A stretch of DNA of 64,000 nucleotides from Betaproteobacteria bacterium Ga0077540 (GCA_001464125.1 LNEP01000006.1:98310-162309), one strand, 5' to 3'. Counted from the first letter of the stretch, positions 32,928 through 43,356 are shown. The notes: a model not told the origin generated them from the sequence alone. Made by a program: numbers and translations.

Positions 32928-33833
32928 ATGGTCAGGCTGGATGACGTTCAAATTTTTGTGCAGGTTGCTGAACAGGGTGGCTTTACGGCAGCCAGCAAAT
33001 CGCTAGAAATTAGCCCTGCCGTAGCTAGCGTTGCCATCAAGCGTTTGGAGCAAAGCCTCAACACCGCTTTATTTGTGCGCACAACCAGAAGTTTGAGTAT
33101 GACTGAGGCTGGCCAGCTCTATCTGGATCATGCCAAAAGCGCATTACAAGCAATCAAACAGGGAGAGGCGGCGATTGCGTTAAAACAAGGCGACATCAAT
33201 GGGCGACTGTCTGTTTCAGTACCCTCAGATCTAGGACGTGGGATGTTGAGAATTGCATTGAACGCATTTCAACGCTTACATCCAAACTTAACCATCAAAA
33301 GCATGCCGAGTGACCGTATTTTCGATTTGTATAAAATGCCTGTGGATGTCGCCATTCGCTATGGCACACCGGGGGATTCCAGCTTATATGCCATCCCACT
33401 GGTCAGCGACAATTATCGCGTGGTGTGTGCATCACCGGAGTATTTTAAGCAATATGGTCAGCCGCAACGGCCGCAAGACTTAAGCCATCACCAGTGTTTA
33501 TGTTTTATGTTGAATGACGTGGTGCATAACAAATGGCAATTTGGCACGACGGATGACAAGCAGATTGTCACGGTCAGCGGTAACAAGGTATCGGATGACG
33601 GAGATATGGTGCGGCAGTGGGCGGTAGATGGCGAAGGCATCGCTTATAAATCCAGACTAGATGTGCTGGGCGATGTACGCGCTGGCAGACTCATGCTGGC
33701 ACTGGAAGACTACACTACAGAGCCTGTACCGTTGCATTTCATTACTGCGCAGCGCGTGAGCACAATGCCAGCGGCACATGCGCTGTTGGATTATTTGAAT
33801 AGTACGTTTAAAGACTATTTGGTTAACACTTAA
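32928..33833 (+). CDS. LysR-family transcriptional regulator
   Basis: N-terminal HTH FVQVAEQGGFTAASKSLEISPAVASVAIKRLEQSL. Confidence 0.93.
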   Translation: MVRLDDVQIFVQVAEQGGFTAASKSLEISPAVASVAIKRLEQSLNTALFVRTTRSLSMTEAGQLYLDHAKSALQAIKQGEAAIALKQGDINGRLSVSVPSDLGRGMLRIALNAFQRLHPNLTIKSMPSDRIFDLYKMPVDVAIRYGTPGDSSLYAIPLVSDNYRVVCASPEYFKQYGQPQRPQDLSHHQCLCFMLNDVVHNKWQFGTTDDKQIVTVSGNKVSDDGDMVRQWAVDGEGIAYKSRLDVLGDVRAGRLMLALEDYTTEPVPLHFITAQRVSTMPAAHALLDYLNSTFKDYLVNT

Positions 33834-34231
33834 TCCAGCAGAATCAAACCCCAAATCACCACAGTATTTAACAAAGCAATAAACACGGCAGCACTGCCAA
33901 TGTCTTTAGCACGCTTGGCTAGCTCATGGCGCTCAATCGAGACTCTGTCTACCACGGCTTCTACAGCTGAATTCAGCAACTCTACAATCAGCACCAAAAA
34001 TACGCTGCCTATCATCAAGGCACGATGTAGGGGCTCATGGCTCAAGTATAGCGCTAGTGGAATCAACACACAGGCCAAAAACACTTCTTGTCTAAACGCA
34101 TCCTCATGTTTAAAAGCTGCCTTAAAGCCGTCTAGTGAGTAACCAAACGCATTAAACAAGCGTCGCAATCCAGTTTTACCTTTAAACGGGCTTTCTTGAT
34201 GGGGTGTCACCTTAGAATTTGTGTCGTTCAT
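33830..34231 (-). CDS. dgkA: Diacylglycerol kinase
   Basis: EAFRQE-type motif, VELLNSAVEAVVDRVS. Confidence 0.9.
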   Translation of the reverse strand: MNDTNSKVTPHQESPFKGKTGLRRLFNAFGYSLDGFKAAFKHEDAFRQEVFLACVLIPLALYLSHEPLHRALMIGSVFLVLIVELLNSAVEAVVDRVSIERHELAKRAKDIGSAAVFIALLNTVVIWGLILLD

Positions 34232-34319
34232 AGCATCGCATCGTCAAAAAATTATCCTCACATTTTAACATGCGTTATCATATTGTTTTGTGATGAATCG
34301 TAATCAGTTAGGGCACAGC

Positions 34320-34592
34320 ATGGCACGCACAGTACATTGTATTAAATTAGGTAAAGACTTAGACGGCATGGACTTCCCACCTTACCCGGGAGAGCTTGGC
34401 AAACGTATCTATCTGCAGGTTTCTAAAGAAGCATGGGCGACTTGGCTAAAGCAGCAAACCATGTTGGTGAACGAAAATCGCCTCAGTTTAGCTGATCCAG
34501 CGGCCCGCAAATACTTGGCCGAACAAACCGAAAAGTATTTTTTTGGCGATGGTGCCGATACTGCTAGTGGATATGTTCCACCGAAAGCGTAA
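34320..34592 (+). CDS. Probable Fe(2+)-trafficking protein (YggX family)
   Basis: [55 protein letters not shown]. Confidence 0.93.
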   Translation: MARTVHCIKLGKDLDGMDFPPYPGELGKRIYLQVSKEAWATWLKQQTMLVNENRLSLADPAARKYLAEQTEKYFFGDGADTASGYVPPKA

Positions 34593-34603
34593 GGCCCAAG
34601 CAA

Positions 34604-34638
34604 TAAAAAAAGCACCTGAATCAGGTGCTTTTTTTATT
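34604..34638. terminator. Bidirectional Rho-independent terminator
   Basis: AAAAAAAGCACCTGAatcAGGTGCTTTTTTT. Confidence 0.85.
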
Positions 34639-34651
34639 TGAGTCATCTTAA

Positions 34652-35356
34652 TTAAGAAAGTGTTTCACGCTCAATATCTTGCAAACTCGTGTGGCGTATA
34701 TCTTTGCCTTTCACCATATACACCACGTATTCAGAAATATTTTTCGCATGGTCACCGATACGCTCTACCGCTTTGGCCACGAATAACACTTCCAATGACA
34801 TGGATATAGTACGCGGATCTTCTAGCATAAATGTAATCAATTGACGCATGGCGGCACGGAACTGCTCGTCCACTTGCTCATCTTGCTTAGCCACTTCCAA
34901 GGTTTGACTTACATCCAAACGCGCGAAAGAATCTAATGAGGTACGCAACATTTCACGCACGATTTTGACCATGGTTTTAATTTCAGTAAACCGTGGTTTA
35001 AACATGCGATCTTCTTCGTAAATGCGCTGGGCTGTACGTGCAATCTTGGTTGCCTCGTCACCAATACGCTCCAAATCCGTAATGGTTTTCACCATCATCA
35101 TAATCATGCGTAAATCACCTGCAGCTGGCTGGCGGCGGGCGATAATGTGGCTACAGTCTTCATCCACTTGCACTTCCAGCGCATTCACACGTGCATCACT
35201 TTGCATCACATCTCGGGCCAATTTCAAGTCCGCGCGTAACAAAGCTTCTAGTGCGTTTACAATTTGCTGCTCCACCAAACCGCCCATTTCGAGCACTTTG
35301 GCGCGTACCGCTTCTAATTCGGCATCGTATTGTTTTGAGGTGTGTTCAAATTGCAT
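34652..35356 (-). CDS. phoU: Phosphate signalling complex protein PhoU
   Basis: VLEMGGLVEQQIVNALEALLRAD; RIGDHAKNISEYVVYMVKGKDIRH. Confidence 0.94.
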   Translation of the reverse strand: MQFEHTSKQYDAELEAVRAKVLEMGGLVEQQIVNALEALLRADLKLARDVMQSDARVNALEVQVDEDCSHIIARRQPAAGDLRMIMMMVKTITDLERIGDEATKIARTAQRIYEEDRMFKPRFTEIKTMVKIVREMLRTSLDSFARLDVSQTLEVAKQDEQVDEQFRAAMRQLITFMLEDPRTISMSLEVLFVAKAVERIGDHAKNISEYVVYMVKGKDIRHTSLQDIERETLS

Positions 35357-35438
35357 ATGTGTATCCTAGTTTATCCGTACCAACAACATACCAGTCAGTT
35401 GTGACAACAATATGATAGTTTTTGTTATTTTTAATCAA

Positions 35439-36098
35439 CTACTTTTTATAAGTTTTCACACCGTCAGACGTTGCCAGTAATAATACGTTCGCAGGCCTTG
35501 CCGCAAACAAACCATTGGTGACTACGCCCACGATTTGATTGATTTTCGCTTCCAGAGCAATCGGGTCTGTAATTGTTAAGCCATGCACATCTAGGATCAC
35601 ATTGCCGTTATCTGTGGTGAAGTCGCGTAGCTTTGGTTGGCCACCCAGTTTGACCAATTCACGCGCCACTTGGCTACGCGCCATAGGCAACACTTCTACT
35701 GGCAACGGAAATTTACCCAATACCGGCACATATTTGGTTTCATCACAGATACAGATAAAGGTTTTAGCCACTGCTGCGACGATTTTTTCGCGGGTCAATG
35801 CGCCGCCGCCGCCTTTGAGCATATGCAGGTGTTCGGTAATTTCATCCGCACCATCTACATAAATATCCATACCATCGATATTGTTCAAATCAAACACTTG
35901 AATGCCGTGACCACGTAGACGTTGTGCAGTAGCTTCTGAGCTTGCTACTGCGCCTTCAATTTTGTGTTTTACCTTAGCCAGCTCTTCAATAAAAAAATTA
36001 GCGGTAGAACCTGTGCCTACCCCAATAATGCCTTCTTTGACATATTCCACTGCTGCTTTTGCTACTTGTTGCTTTAATTCGTCTTGCGTGTAAGCCAT
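35439..36098 (-). CDS. rpiA: Ribose-5-phosphate isomerase A
   Basis: [43 protein letters not shown]. Confidence 0.96.
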   Translation of the reverse strand: MAYTQDELKQQVAKAAVEYVKEGIIGVGTGSTANFFIEELAKVKHKIEGAVASSEATAQRLRGHGIQVFDLNNIDGMDIYVDGADEITEHLHMLKGGGGALTREKIVAAVAKTFICICDETKYVPVLGKFPLPVEVLPMARSQVARELVKLGGQPKLRDFTTDNGNVILDVHGLTITDPIALEAKINQIVGVVTNGLFAARPANVLLLATSDGVKTYKK

Positions 36099-36196
36099 TT
36101 TTCCGTCAATCCTTAACTATTTCTTTTATAATACAAATAATTTCATATCATACACCGCAAAAGCCGCTTATAAAAATAGGACGGTTTAAATTTCGC

Positions 36197-37717
36197 ATGC
36201 AGACACCCGCCAGCCAATACCGTGAAAAAATCGAGCATTCCAAAGTGTATGCCGTTGCCAAAGAAACTCCGCTAGAGTTTCAGTCTAATTTATCCGCACG
36301 TATCCATAATCGCGTACTGCTGAAACGTGAGGACATGCAGCCAGTATTCTCTTTCAAATTGCGGGGCGCCTATAACAAAATGGCCAATCTTTCGCCCGAT
36401 GCGCTACAACGCGGGGTGATTTGTGCCAGCGCAGGCAATCATGCGCAAGGGGTTGCCTTAAGTGCACAAAAACTCAATTGCCGCGCGGTGATTGTGATGC
36501 CAACCACCACGCCACAAATTAAAATCAACGCGGTAAAAGCACGCGGTGCGGAAGTTGTGCTGTTTGGTGACAGCTATTCCGACGCCTATGTGCATGCGCT
36601 TGAGTTAGAGAAATCCGAAGGCCTAACCTTTGTACACCCCTACGATGACCCCGATGTGATTGCCGGGCAAGGGACGATAGCGCTCGAAATCTTGAAGCAG
36701 CATCCTGAGCCGATTGAGGCTGTATTTTGCTGTGTGGGTGGTGGTGGCTTGCTCGCAGGTATTGCCGCGTATATCAAAGCGGTCCGCCCAGAAATCAAAG
36801 TCATCGGCGTAGAGGCAAAGGACGCTGAAGCCATGACGGAGTCCCTCAAATCAGGTAAACGCGTGATGCTGGACCAAGTCGGTCTGTTTGCGGATGGCGC
36901 TGCGGTGAAACAAGTGGGAGAACACACACTTGCACTTTGTCAGCAATATGTGGACGAGATGATTGTGGTGGATAACGATGCCATATGTGCTGCCATAAAA
37001 GATGTATTTGAGGATACGCGCAGTATTTTAGAACCGGCTGGCGCATTGGCCACTGCGGGCTTAAAGGAATATGCGCAACGTCACAAATTAACTGGAAAAA
37101 CATTAATTGGCATTGCATCTGGCGCCAACATGAACTTTGATCGCTTACGCTTTATTGCAGAGCGTGCAGAATTAGGTGAACAACGCGAAGCTGTATTGGC
37201 AGTGACAATCCCAGAAAAGCCGGGGGCGTTTAAAACCTTTTGCCGTTTATTGGGCAACCGCAACATTACTGAGTTTAATTATCGCTACTCCGACCCAGTA
37301 AATGCACATATTTTTGTAGGTGTGGCCATCCAAAGCATGACTGAGGCAGATCAGCTGGTTGCTGCGCTACAACATGAAGGCTTGCCTGCGCTAGACCTGA
37401 CGCAAAACGAAGTGGCCAAATTACACTTACGTCATTTGGTCGGCGGTCACGCACCACAAGCTACCAATGAAGTCGTCTATCGCTTTGAGTTTCCGGAAAA
37501 ACCAGGCGCGCTGATGAACTTTCTGGAGTCCATGGGCCATAACTGGAACATTAGCTTGTTTCATTACCGCAATCACGGTGCAGACTTTGGGCGCGTGTTG
37601 GTAGGTATGCAAGTACCTCCTCAAGACAAAGTTGCGTTTGAAGCCTTTTTAAATAAACTGGGCTATCCCTATTGGGATGAGTCGAACAATCCAGCCTATC
37701 GTTTATTTCTTGGCTAA
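36197..37717 (+). CDS. ilvA: Threonine ammonia-lyase, biosynthetic
   Basis: KREDMQPVFSFKLRGAYNKM; two C-terminal ACT-like domains. Confidence 0.95.
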   Translation: MQTPASQYREKIEHSKVYAVAKETPLEFQSNLSARIHNRVLLKREDMQPVFSFKLRGAYNKMANLSPDALQRGVICASAGNHAQGVALSAQKLNCRAVIVMPTTTPQIKINAVKARGAEVVLFGDSYSDAYVHALELEKSEGLTFVHPYDDPDVIAGQGTIALEILKQHPEPIEAVFCCVGGGGLLAGIAAYIKAVRPEIKVIGVEAKDAEAMTESLKSGKRVMLDQVGLFADGAAVKQVGEHTLALCQQYVDEMIVVDNDAICAAIKDVFEDTRSILEPAGALATAGLKEYAQRHKLTGKTLIGIASGANMNFDRLRFIAERAELGEQREAVLAVTIPEKPGAFKTFCRLLGNRNITEFNYRYSDPVNAHIFVGVAIQSMTEADQLVAALQHEGLPALDLTQNEVAKLHLRHLVGGHAPQATNEVVYRFEFPEKPGALMNFLESMGHNWNISLFHYRNHGADFGRVLVGMQVPPQDKVAFEAFLNKLGYPYWDESNNPAYRLFLG

Positions 37718-37915
37718 TTCAACCAATGGCTGGCTGAAATAAACCATTTATTGGTTGAAATGAACCAGCCATTTAATCAACATGATTAAGCACATGATTT
37801 AATTCAGTATTTTACGTATATGAAGTAAGTACGTTTTTTGCTTCAATAGTAAACTAAATGCAAAATTAAGAATCCCTATAATACGGATCAAACAATAACA
37901 CTTTGGAGATAACGA

Positions 37916-39070
37916 ATGAAATTGAACTCTGTGCTAAAACCAACGCATGCGCGCGTGCTTACACTTGCATTAGTTGCAGCTTTAAGTGCGTGCAGCAAAG
38001 ACAACAGCTCAGCTAGCAGCTCAACCGAGACGAGTAACACAGCCAGTGAGTTAGTTACTCCAGCTGCTGAGACCAGCCAAGGTGTTGCCTATGTGACCAG
38101 CCAGGATGCAGGCGTGAGTGTGATTGATTTAGCCACTATGTCTGTTGTAAAGCAGTTTGATGTAAAAGCAGAGGGCCCCCGCGGCCTAGGCGTAACAGAC
38201 GATGGTAAAAAACTGATTGTTGCTACCCGTGAAAATGAAAGTATTACCGTAATTGACACGGCCACTGGTGAAGTACTATCACAAATCCCAGTAGGCAAGA
38301 ATCCAGAGTTTGTGCGGATTAGCGGCGACTTTGCTTACGTTTCATCTGAACCAAGCGCTAAAGGCGGACCGCCACCAGCACCAGGCGCAAAAGCTGCTGA
38401 GGAAGAGGATGAGGACGATGACGAAGAGAAAATCCCGGCTAAAATTGCAGTGGTGGATTTAGTCAAAGGTGAAAAAGTACGCGAAATCACAGGAGGTCCG
38501 GAAACTGAAGGTATTGAGTTCTCCGCCGACGGCAAACAGTTGGTGATTACCAACGAAGCCGATAATACAGTGACTGTGCATAATATTGACGATGGGAAAT
38601 TAGTCAAAACCATTCAAACGCATGAACATGGCGACCGTCCACGTGGCATCAAAATATCTCCTGACGGTAGCACTTATTTAGCTACTCTGGAATACGGCAA
38701 CAAAATCATGGTGCTAGATAAAGACTACAACTTAGTGCGCACTGTAGAGACTGGCCAAACGCCTTATGGTATCTCCTACAACCATGCGGGCGATCGCATC
38801 TTTGTAGCGACCAACAAAGAAAAAATGTTACAAGTGTTTGATGCTAAAACCTATGAAAAAATTAAAGACATTCCTACTGGAAACCGCTGCTGGCATTTCT
38901 CATTCACTCCGGATGACAAACAAATCTTATTAGCTTGTGGTAAGTCAGACGCAGTATTTGTCATTGATGCGGACAAACTGGAAGTCACCAAGCAGATTGA
39001 AGTGAAAAATATGCCTTGGGGTTTAGTGACTTATCCAAAAGCCATGGGTAGCTTGGACTCCAAAAAATAA
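37916..39070 (+). CDS. YVTN/beta-propeller repeat lipoprotein
   Basis: Lipobox LSAC; repeated VIDLATMSVVKQF.. / VIDTATGEVLSQIPVG blades. Confidence 0.85.
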   Translation: MKLNSVLKPTHARVLTLALVAALSACSKDNSSASSSTETSNTASELVTPAAETSQGVAYVTSQDAGVSVIDLATMSVVKQFDVKAEGPRGLGVTDDGKKLIVATRENESITVIDTATGEVLSQIPVGKNPEFVRISGDFAYVSSEPSAKGGPPPAPGAKAAEEEDEDDDEEKIPAKIAVVDLVKGEKVREITGGPETEGIEFSADGKQLVITNEADNTVTVHNIDDGKLVKTIQTHEHGDRPRGIKISPDGSTYLATLEYGNKIMVLDKDYNLVRTVETGQTPYGISYNHAGDRIFVATNKEKMLQVFDAKTYEKIKDIPTGNRCWHFSFTPDDKQILLACGKSDAVFVIDADKLEVTKQIEVKNMPWGLVTYPKAMGSLDSKK

Positions 39071-39087
39071 TAATTATTTCACCCAAC

Positions 39088-39118
39088 AAAAAAGGCGCTT
39101 AATGCGCCTTTTTTTATT
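39088..39118. terminator. Bidirectional Rho-independent terminator
   Basis: AAAAAAGGCGCTTaATGCGCCTTTTTTT. Confidence 0.8.
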
Positions 39119-39572
39119 TGAGCAACTCTATAATGTATGCCCAATCTTTAGGGTCCACTGGCGTTATCGAGAGACGATTTCCACGCTGCAATATGCGAAG
39201 ATTACCCAATTCTGGCGTTTCCCGCATCTCCTTCAAACTTAGCAAGCGCGTTTTACGCACCAGCTTGACATCCACATTAAACCAGCGAGGGGTTTCCTGC
39301 GTTGCCTTAGGGTCATAGTATTTTTGACCTTCTACAAACTGCAAACGATCTGGGTACGCTAAACAACTCACTTCACAAATGCCCACCACCCCAGGCGCTT
39401 CACAATTGGAGTGGTAAAACAATACACCATCACCTACTTGCATCTGGTCACGCATAAAATTACGCGCCTGATAGTTGCGCACACCATACCAGTCTACAGT
39501 TTGATTCGGCCTTGCTGCCAAATCATCTATTGAAACATCGCCCGGCTCGGACTTCATTAACCAATAACGCAT
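39114..39572 (-). CDS. EVE domain-containing protein
   Basis: MRYWLMKSEPGDVSIDDLA..DWYGVRNYQARNFMRDQMQVGDGVLFYHSNC. Confidence 0.93.
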   Translation of the reverse strand: MRYWLMKSEPGDVSIDDLAARPNQTVDWYGVRNYQARNFMRDQMQVGDGVLFYHSNCEAPGVVGICEVSCLAYPDRLQFVEGQKYYDPKATQETPRWFNVDVKLVRKTRLLSLKEMRETPELGNLRILQRGNRLSITPVDPKDWAYIIELLK

Positions 39573-39609
39573 CACTATTTCTCGTCTACACAATTTCTCG
39601 TATCATACG

Positions 39610-39996
39610 ATGGACTTAGTTTTAAATGGAATAGTAATGGCAAAAAATGTACTTGGCACTCCGCTACAAACCTGTAGCACCAATCCGATGACTGGCTTTA
39701 CGCGCACTGGCTGCTGCGAAACCGGGCCAGAAGACAACGGCAGCCACACCGTATGCGCCCAAATGACTGATGAATTTTTAGCGTTCTCTTTCTCTAAAGG
39801 CAATGACCTAAGCACCCCAAGATTAGAGTTTGGATTCACCGGACTGAAGGCTGGGGACCGTTGGTGCGTGTGCGCAGCACGTTGGCTAGAAGCCAGTGAA
39901 GCCGGATTTGCACCGCCCGTGGTGTTAGAAGCTTGTCATGAAAGATGCCTAGAAATTGTAAGCTTGGCGGATTTGAAATATCATGCGCTGAGATAA
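39610..39996 (+). CDS. DUF2237 family protein
   Basis: NVLGTPLQTCSTNPMTGFTRTGCCETGPEDNGSHTVCAQMT. Confidence 0.92.
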   Translation: MDLVLNGIVMAKNVLGTPLQTCSTNPMTGFTRTGCCETGPEDNGSHTVCAQMTDEFLAFSFSKGNDLSTPRLEFGFTGLKAGDRWCVCAARWLEASEAGFAPPVVLEACHERCLEIVSLADLKYHALR

Positions 39997-40023
39997 AAAC
40001 ACGTCCTAACCGTTTTGATTTTC

Positions 40024-40220
40024 AGATCAAAGTTTAAGGAGTTTGGGCGACATGTTGCTCAAAATCAATTTAGACGTAACCTTGTTCAAGCGAAGCTGAA
40101 ACAAGGCACTTGAGTGAAGACCAAGTTTTGAGTTTTTACATCAAAGTTCAAGGCGTGTGAGGGCAGACAGTACACTTAAGTACGTCAAGTGAAACATAAC
40201 GTGGGAATTTGATATAAAAA
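40024..40220. repeat. Intergenic repeat pair with inverted-repeat ends (REP/MITE-like)
   Basis: ATCAAAGTTTAAGGAGTTTGGGCGACA and ATCAAAGTTCAAGGCGTGTGAGGGCAGACA; second copy bounded by TACATCAAAGTT...AATTTGATATA. Confidence 0.45.
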
Positions 40221-40228
40221 ACAAAACA

Positions 40229-40432
40229 CATTCTCTTTGGTGTTACCTGAGCCGTTAATCCTGAACCAAAAAAGTTCAGGTGGTAACAGCCTAAAGCGCT
40301 TTAGGTTCACCCACCAAGGACCGCTTAAAAGCGGATCCAACTTAGGGCGATCACACCGCACCCGAATAGCCGAAACCTATAACAAAGACTAGTTCAAGGA
40401 ATTTAGACTCAGGCAACACCAAAGAGAACGTT
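40229..40432 (-). ncRNA. ssrS: 6S RNA
   Basis: ~200 nt long-range self-complementary rod (TTCTCTTTGGTGTTGCCTGAG / CTCAGGTAACACCAAAGAGAA), adjacent to zapA; minus strand assigned from resemblance to the recalled E. coli 6S 3' half and co-orientation with zapA. Confidence 0.75.
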
Positions 40433-40479
40433 TATTAGATGTTAAAACTTATTTATGACGTAAAAATGAAGTGATTTGG

Positions 40480-40782
40480 CTACAAAAGCTTAGTTTGCAA
40501 AGAAATCGCCTCATCAATCTGGGTTTGCATAGTAAACATCCTACGCTTAATATCACCTACGTCAACTCCACCAGATTTTGTATTTAGCAATTCGTGCGAG
40601 ATATTGAGCGCAGCCATAATTGCAATGCGCTCCACGCCAACAATTTTACCAGCATCGCGAATTTCGCGCATTTTGTGGTCTAGATAATCTACAGCATCCA
40701 ATAAGCCCTGCCGCTCTTCGTCTGTACAGGATACCGTAAATTCACGTCCTAGAATTTCAATATCAATTGGTTTTACAGCCAT
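40480..40782 (-). CDS. zapA: Cell division protein ZapA
   Basis: PIDIEILGREFTVSCTDEERQGLLDAVDYLDHKMREIRD. Confidence 0.93.
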   Translation of the reverse strand: MAVKPIDIEILGREFTVSCTDEERQGLLDAVDYLDHKMREIRDAGKIVGVERIAIMAALNISHELLNTKSGGVDVGDIKRRMFTMQTQIDEAISLQTKLL

Positions 40783-40985
40783 TAAGATTGACCCTCAGCA
40801 GGCAATGAACCAAGCAAATTTTCTAATTGATCACTTGCCTGTAACATATTAGTCTTCAATCGCGCAGTATCCTGCGTTGCTTTATTGAGTTCAGATTTAA
40901 GCTGCAAATTCTCATCGCGCAACGATGCGCATATGCTGATGAGCTTGCTCACTTTGTCCTCTAAACTTTTTAAATCAATCTCCAT
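40782..40985 (-). CDS. TIGR02449-type coiled-coil (ZapB-like) protein
   Basis: MEIDLKSLEDKVSKLISICASLRDENLQLK; overlaps zapA start. Confidence 0.8.
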   Translation of the reverse strand: MEIDLKSLEDKVSKLISICASLRDENLQLKSELNKATQDTARLKTNMLQASDQLENLLGSLPAEGQS

Positions 40986-41125
40986 GTGCCCACTATAATT
41001 GAAAAAAATCATTATAGTCAATAGCTAACGTTTACTATTCAAAGTGATTTAACATGTTTCAAACTTTCTGTTGCAGAAAAATTTTACTGTAGCCAATGGA
41101 ACTTTCGCTATAATCCAATCTGTAG

Positions 41126-41310
41126 TTAGGTGCCGACGTTACTTTTCTGTAATAAGGTGAAACTGGGAAACAGGTGAATGGTGTAAAACATCAAAATTCC
41201 TGTGCTGCCCCCGCAACGGTAAGTGATTTAAGATTTACTACATGCCACTGAGTTTGTTAAAGCTTGGGAAGGCGTAAATTGTATTGTCACGAGCCCGGAG
41301 ACCGGCCTAA
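41126..41310 (+). promoter_or_regulatory. Cobalamin riboswitch
   Basis: AGGTGCCGACG..GGGAAACAGGTGAA..CCTGTGCTGCCCCCGCAACGGTAA..GCCACTGAG..GGGAAGGCG..GAGCCCGGAGACCGGCC; upstream of btuB. Confidence 0.96.
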
Positions 41311-41475
41311 TCACAATTGCCTTTATAGGCTTTGTTGGAAATACCGCGGGGTGACGGTGGTTCAAGGCGACATACTTAAACTGTGTTTAAGCAATCGTTT
41401 CGTTCATTTTTATCCTTGGTATTTCTTATTTTGAATACCGCATGCGGGGACGCGTGCGCATCAGGGAAAACTATA

Positions 41476-43320
41476 ATGAAAAAAACAATCACTGCCAGCC
41501 TAATTGGACTGGCGTTTAGCAATTCTGCCTTTTCTGCAGAAGACATTCAGTTAGATGACGTTGTGGTGACTGCAGCGCGAATACCCCAAACACGTGAGTC
41601 GGTGATTGCTGATGTAACGGTAATTGCCCCAGAGGATATCGAACGTGGTGGCCAAAGTACGCTGGTTGAGCTATTGCAACAACAGCCAGGCGTTGAAATC
41701 ACCAACTCTGGTGGCGCAGGAAAGGCATCTGGCATCTTTTTGCGCGGCACCAATACTAACCATGTGGTCGTAGTGATTGACGGAGTCAGAATTCACTCTG
41801 CAACCGCAGGAACAGCAACATTTGAAAATTTACCAATACAGCTTATTGACCGTATTGAGATTTTGCGTGGTCCAGCCAGTAGCTTGTATGGTCCAGATGC
41901 TATAGGCGGCGTCATTCAGATTTTCACAAAAAAAGGCGTTGATGGTTTTAAACCCTTTGCTAACTTGGGTTACGGCAGCTATGACACCAAGATTGGCAAT
42001 GCTGGTGTGCGGGGCAAAGTAGGCGACACTAGCTATGGGCTCAATATTGCCGCGAGTGATATCGGTGGCTTCTCAGCCTTGGACGCAAATAACAGCGCTT
42101 TGAACGACAAAGATGGTTATCGCAACTTCTCCACTTCAGCCAATCTTTCACATACCATTGTTCAGGGACACGAATTAGGCGTTCAGTTTTTTAATAGCAA
42201 TGGAACAACACGTTTTGATAACCGCTTTAACGCGACGCCAGCGTTTTCATCTAGAGCAAGACTTGAGCAACAATCGATTGCTGTATTCAGCAACAATCAA
42301 CTTACTTCATTTTGGCTTTCAAAACTACGTATTGCTGAGAGCCGTGATGATAGTAAAACCTTCGATGAAACAAGCTTAGCGCAAGGGGATATTTTTAACA
42401 CACGCCAAACACAAATTAACTGGCAGAACGACTTTACACTAACTGTGGGGACGCTCACCTTAATGTACGACAGACTACAAGATAAAGTGGACTCCAATAC
42501 CAACTTTGACAAAGTGAAACGTAATAACGAAGGGTATGTTGCCAGCTATTTGGCCCATCTAGGCTCGCATAGCTTGCATGCCAGCTTACGCGAAGACCAC
42601 AACAGTCAATTTGGCAATTATTTCACTGGCGGCCTTGGCTATGGCTATACGTTTAGCAAGCAATGGCGAGCAACCGCCAGCTATGGTAACGCGTTCAAAG
42701 CACCTACTTTTAATGATTTGTATTACCCAGGCTTTAACAACCCCAATTTGCGTCCGGAAAAATCGGACAATATTGAAGCAAGTATCAAGTACCAAAATAG
42801 CGGCTTCCATGCCTCTGCTACAGTATTTGAAAACCGCATACGCGATTTAATTGGATTTGATTTAACCACATTCACTATCGACAACATTAACAAAGCTCGC
42901 ATTCAAGGACTGTCGCTAACTGCTGGTCGACAATGGGGAAGTTTTGATATTGCCGGGAATGTGGATTTTCAATCACCACGTAACCTTGCAAACGACAACT
43001 TGTTAGTGCGCCGAGCTAATCGTAACGGAAGGCTAAATTTAGGTTACACGTGGCAAGACTGGCGCTTTGGGGCTGAGATTGTTAGTGCATCCAAACGATA
43101 CAACGATGCCGCGAACGATTTTAGTATGGGCGGCTACACAATCTTAAACTTAGTATCACAATACAAAATTAACCCTGACTGGAGCTTGCAGGCACGTGCT
43201 AACAACGTATTTGATAAACAATACAACATTGCTTTGGACGGCAACCCAGCAACCACAGGATTTGCGTACAACACACCCGGCGCAAACTTGTTTATCAATA
43301 TCCGTTACGAACCGCAATAA
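41476..43320 (+). CDS. btuB: Vitamin B12 TonB-dependent receptor BtuB
   Basis: TonB box DVVVTAAR, plug domain, riboswitch-preceded. Confidence 0.93.
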   Translation: MKKTITASLIGLAFSNSAFSAEDIQLDDVVVTAARIPQTRESVIADVTVIAPEDIERGGQSTLVELLQQQPGVEITNSGGAGKASGIFLRGTNTNHVVVVIDGVRIHSATAGTATFENLPIQLIDRIEILRGPASSLYGPDAIGGVIQIFTKKGVDGFKPFANLGYGSYDTKIGNAGVRGKVGDTSYGLNIAASDIGGFSALDANNSALNDKDGYRNFSTSANLSHTIVQGHELGVQFFNSNGTTRFDNRFNATPAFSSRARLEQQSIAVFSNNQLTSFWLSKLRIAESRDDSKTFDETSLAQGDIFNTRQTQINWQNDFTLTVGTLTLMYDRLQDKVDSNTNFDKVKRNNEGYVASYLAHLGSHSLHASLREDHNSQFGNYFTGGLGYGYTFSKQWRATASYGNAFKAPTFNDLYYPGFNNPNLRPEKSDNIEASIKYQNSGFHASATVFENRIRDLIGFDLTTFTIDNINKARIQGLSLTAGRQWGSFDIAGNVDFQSPRNLANDNLLVRRANRNGRLNLGYTWQDWRFGAEIVSASKRYNDAANDFSMGGYTILNLVSQYKINPDWSLQARANNVFDKQYNIALDGNPATTGFAYNTPGANLFINIRYEPQ

Positions 43321-43356
43321 TGCTATAATTTGGCCCAATTACAGATAGGATTTCTC

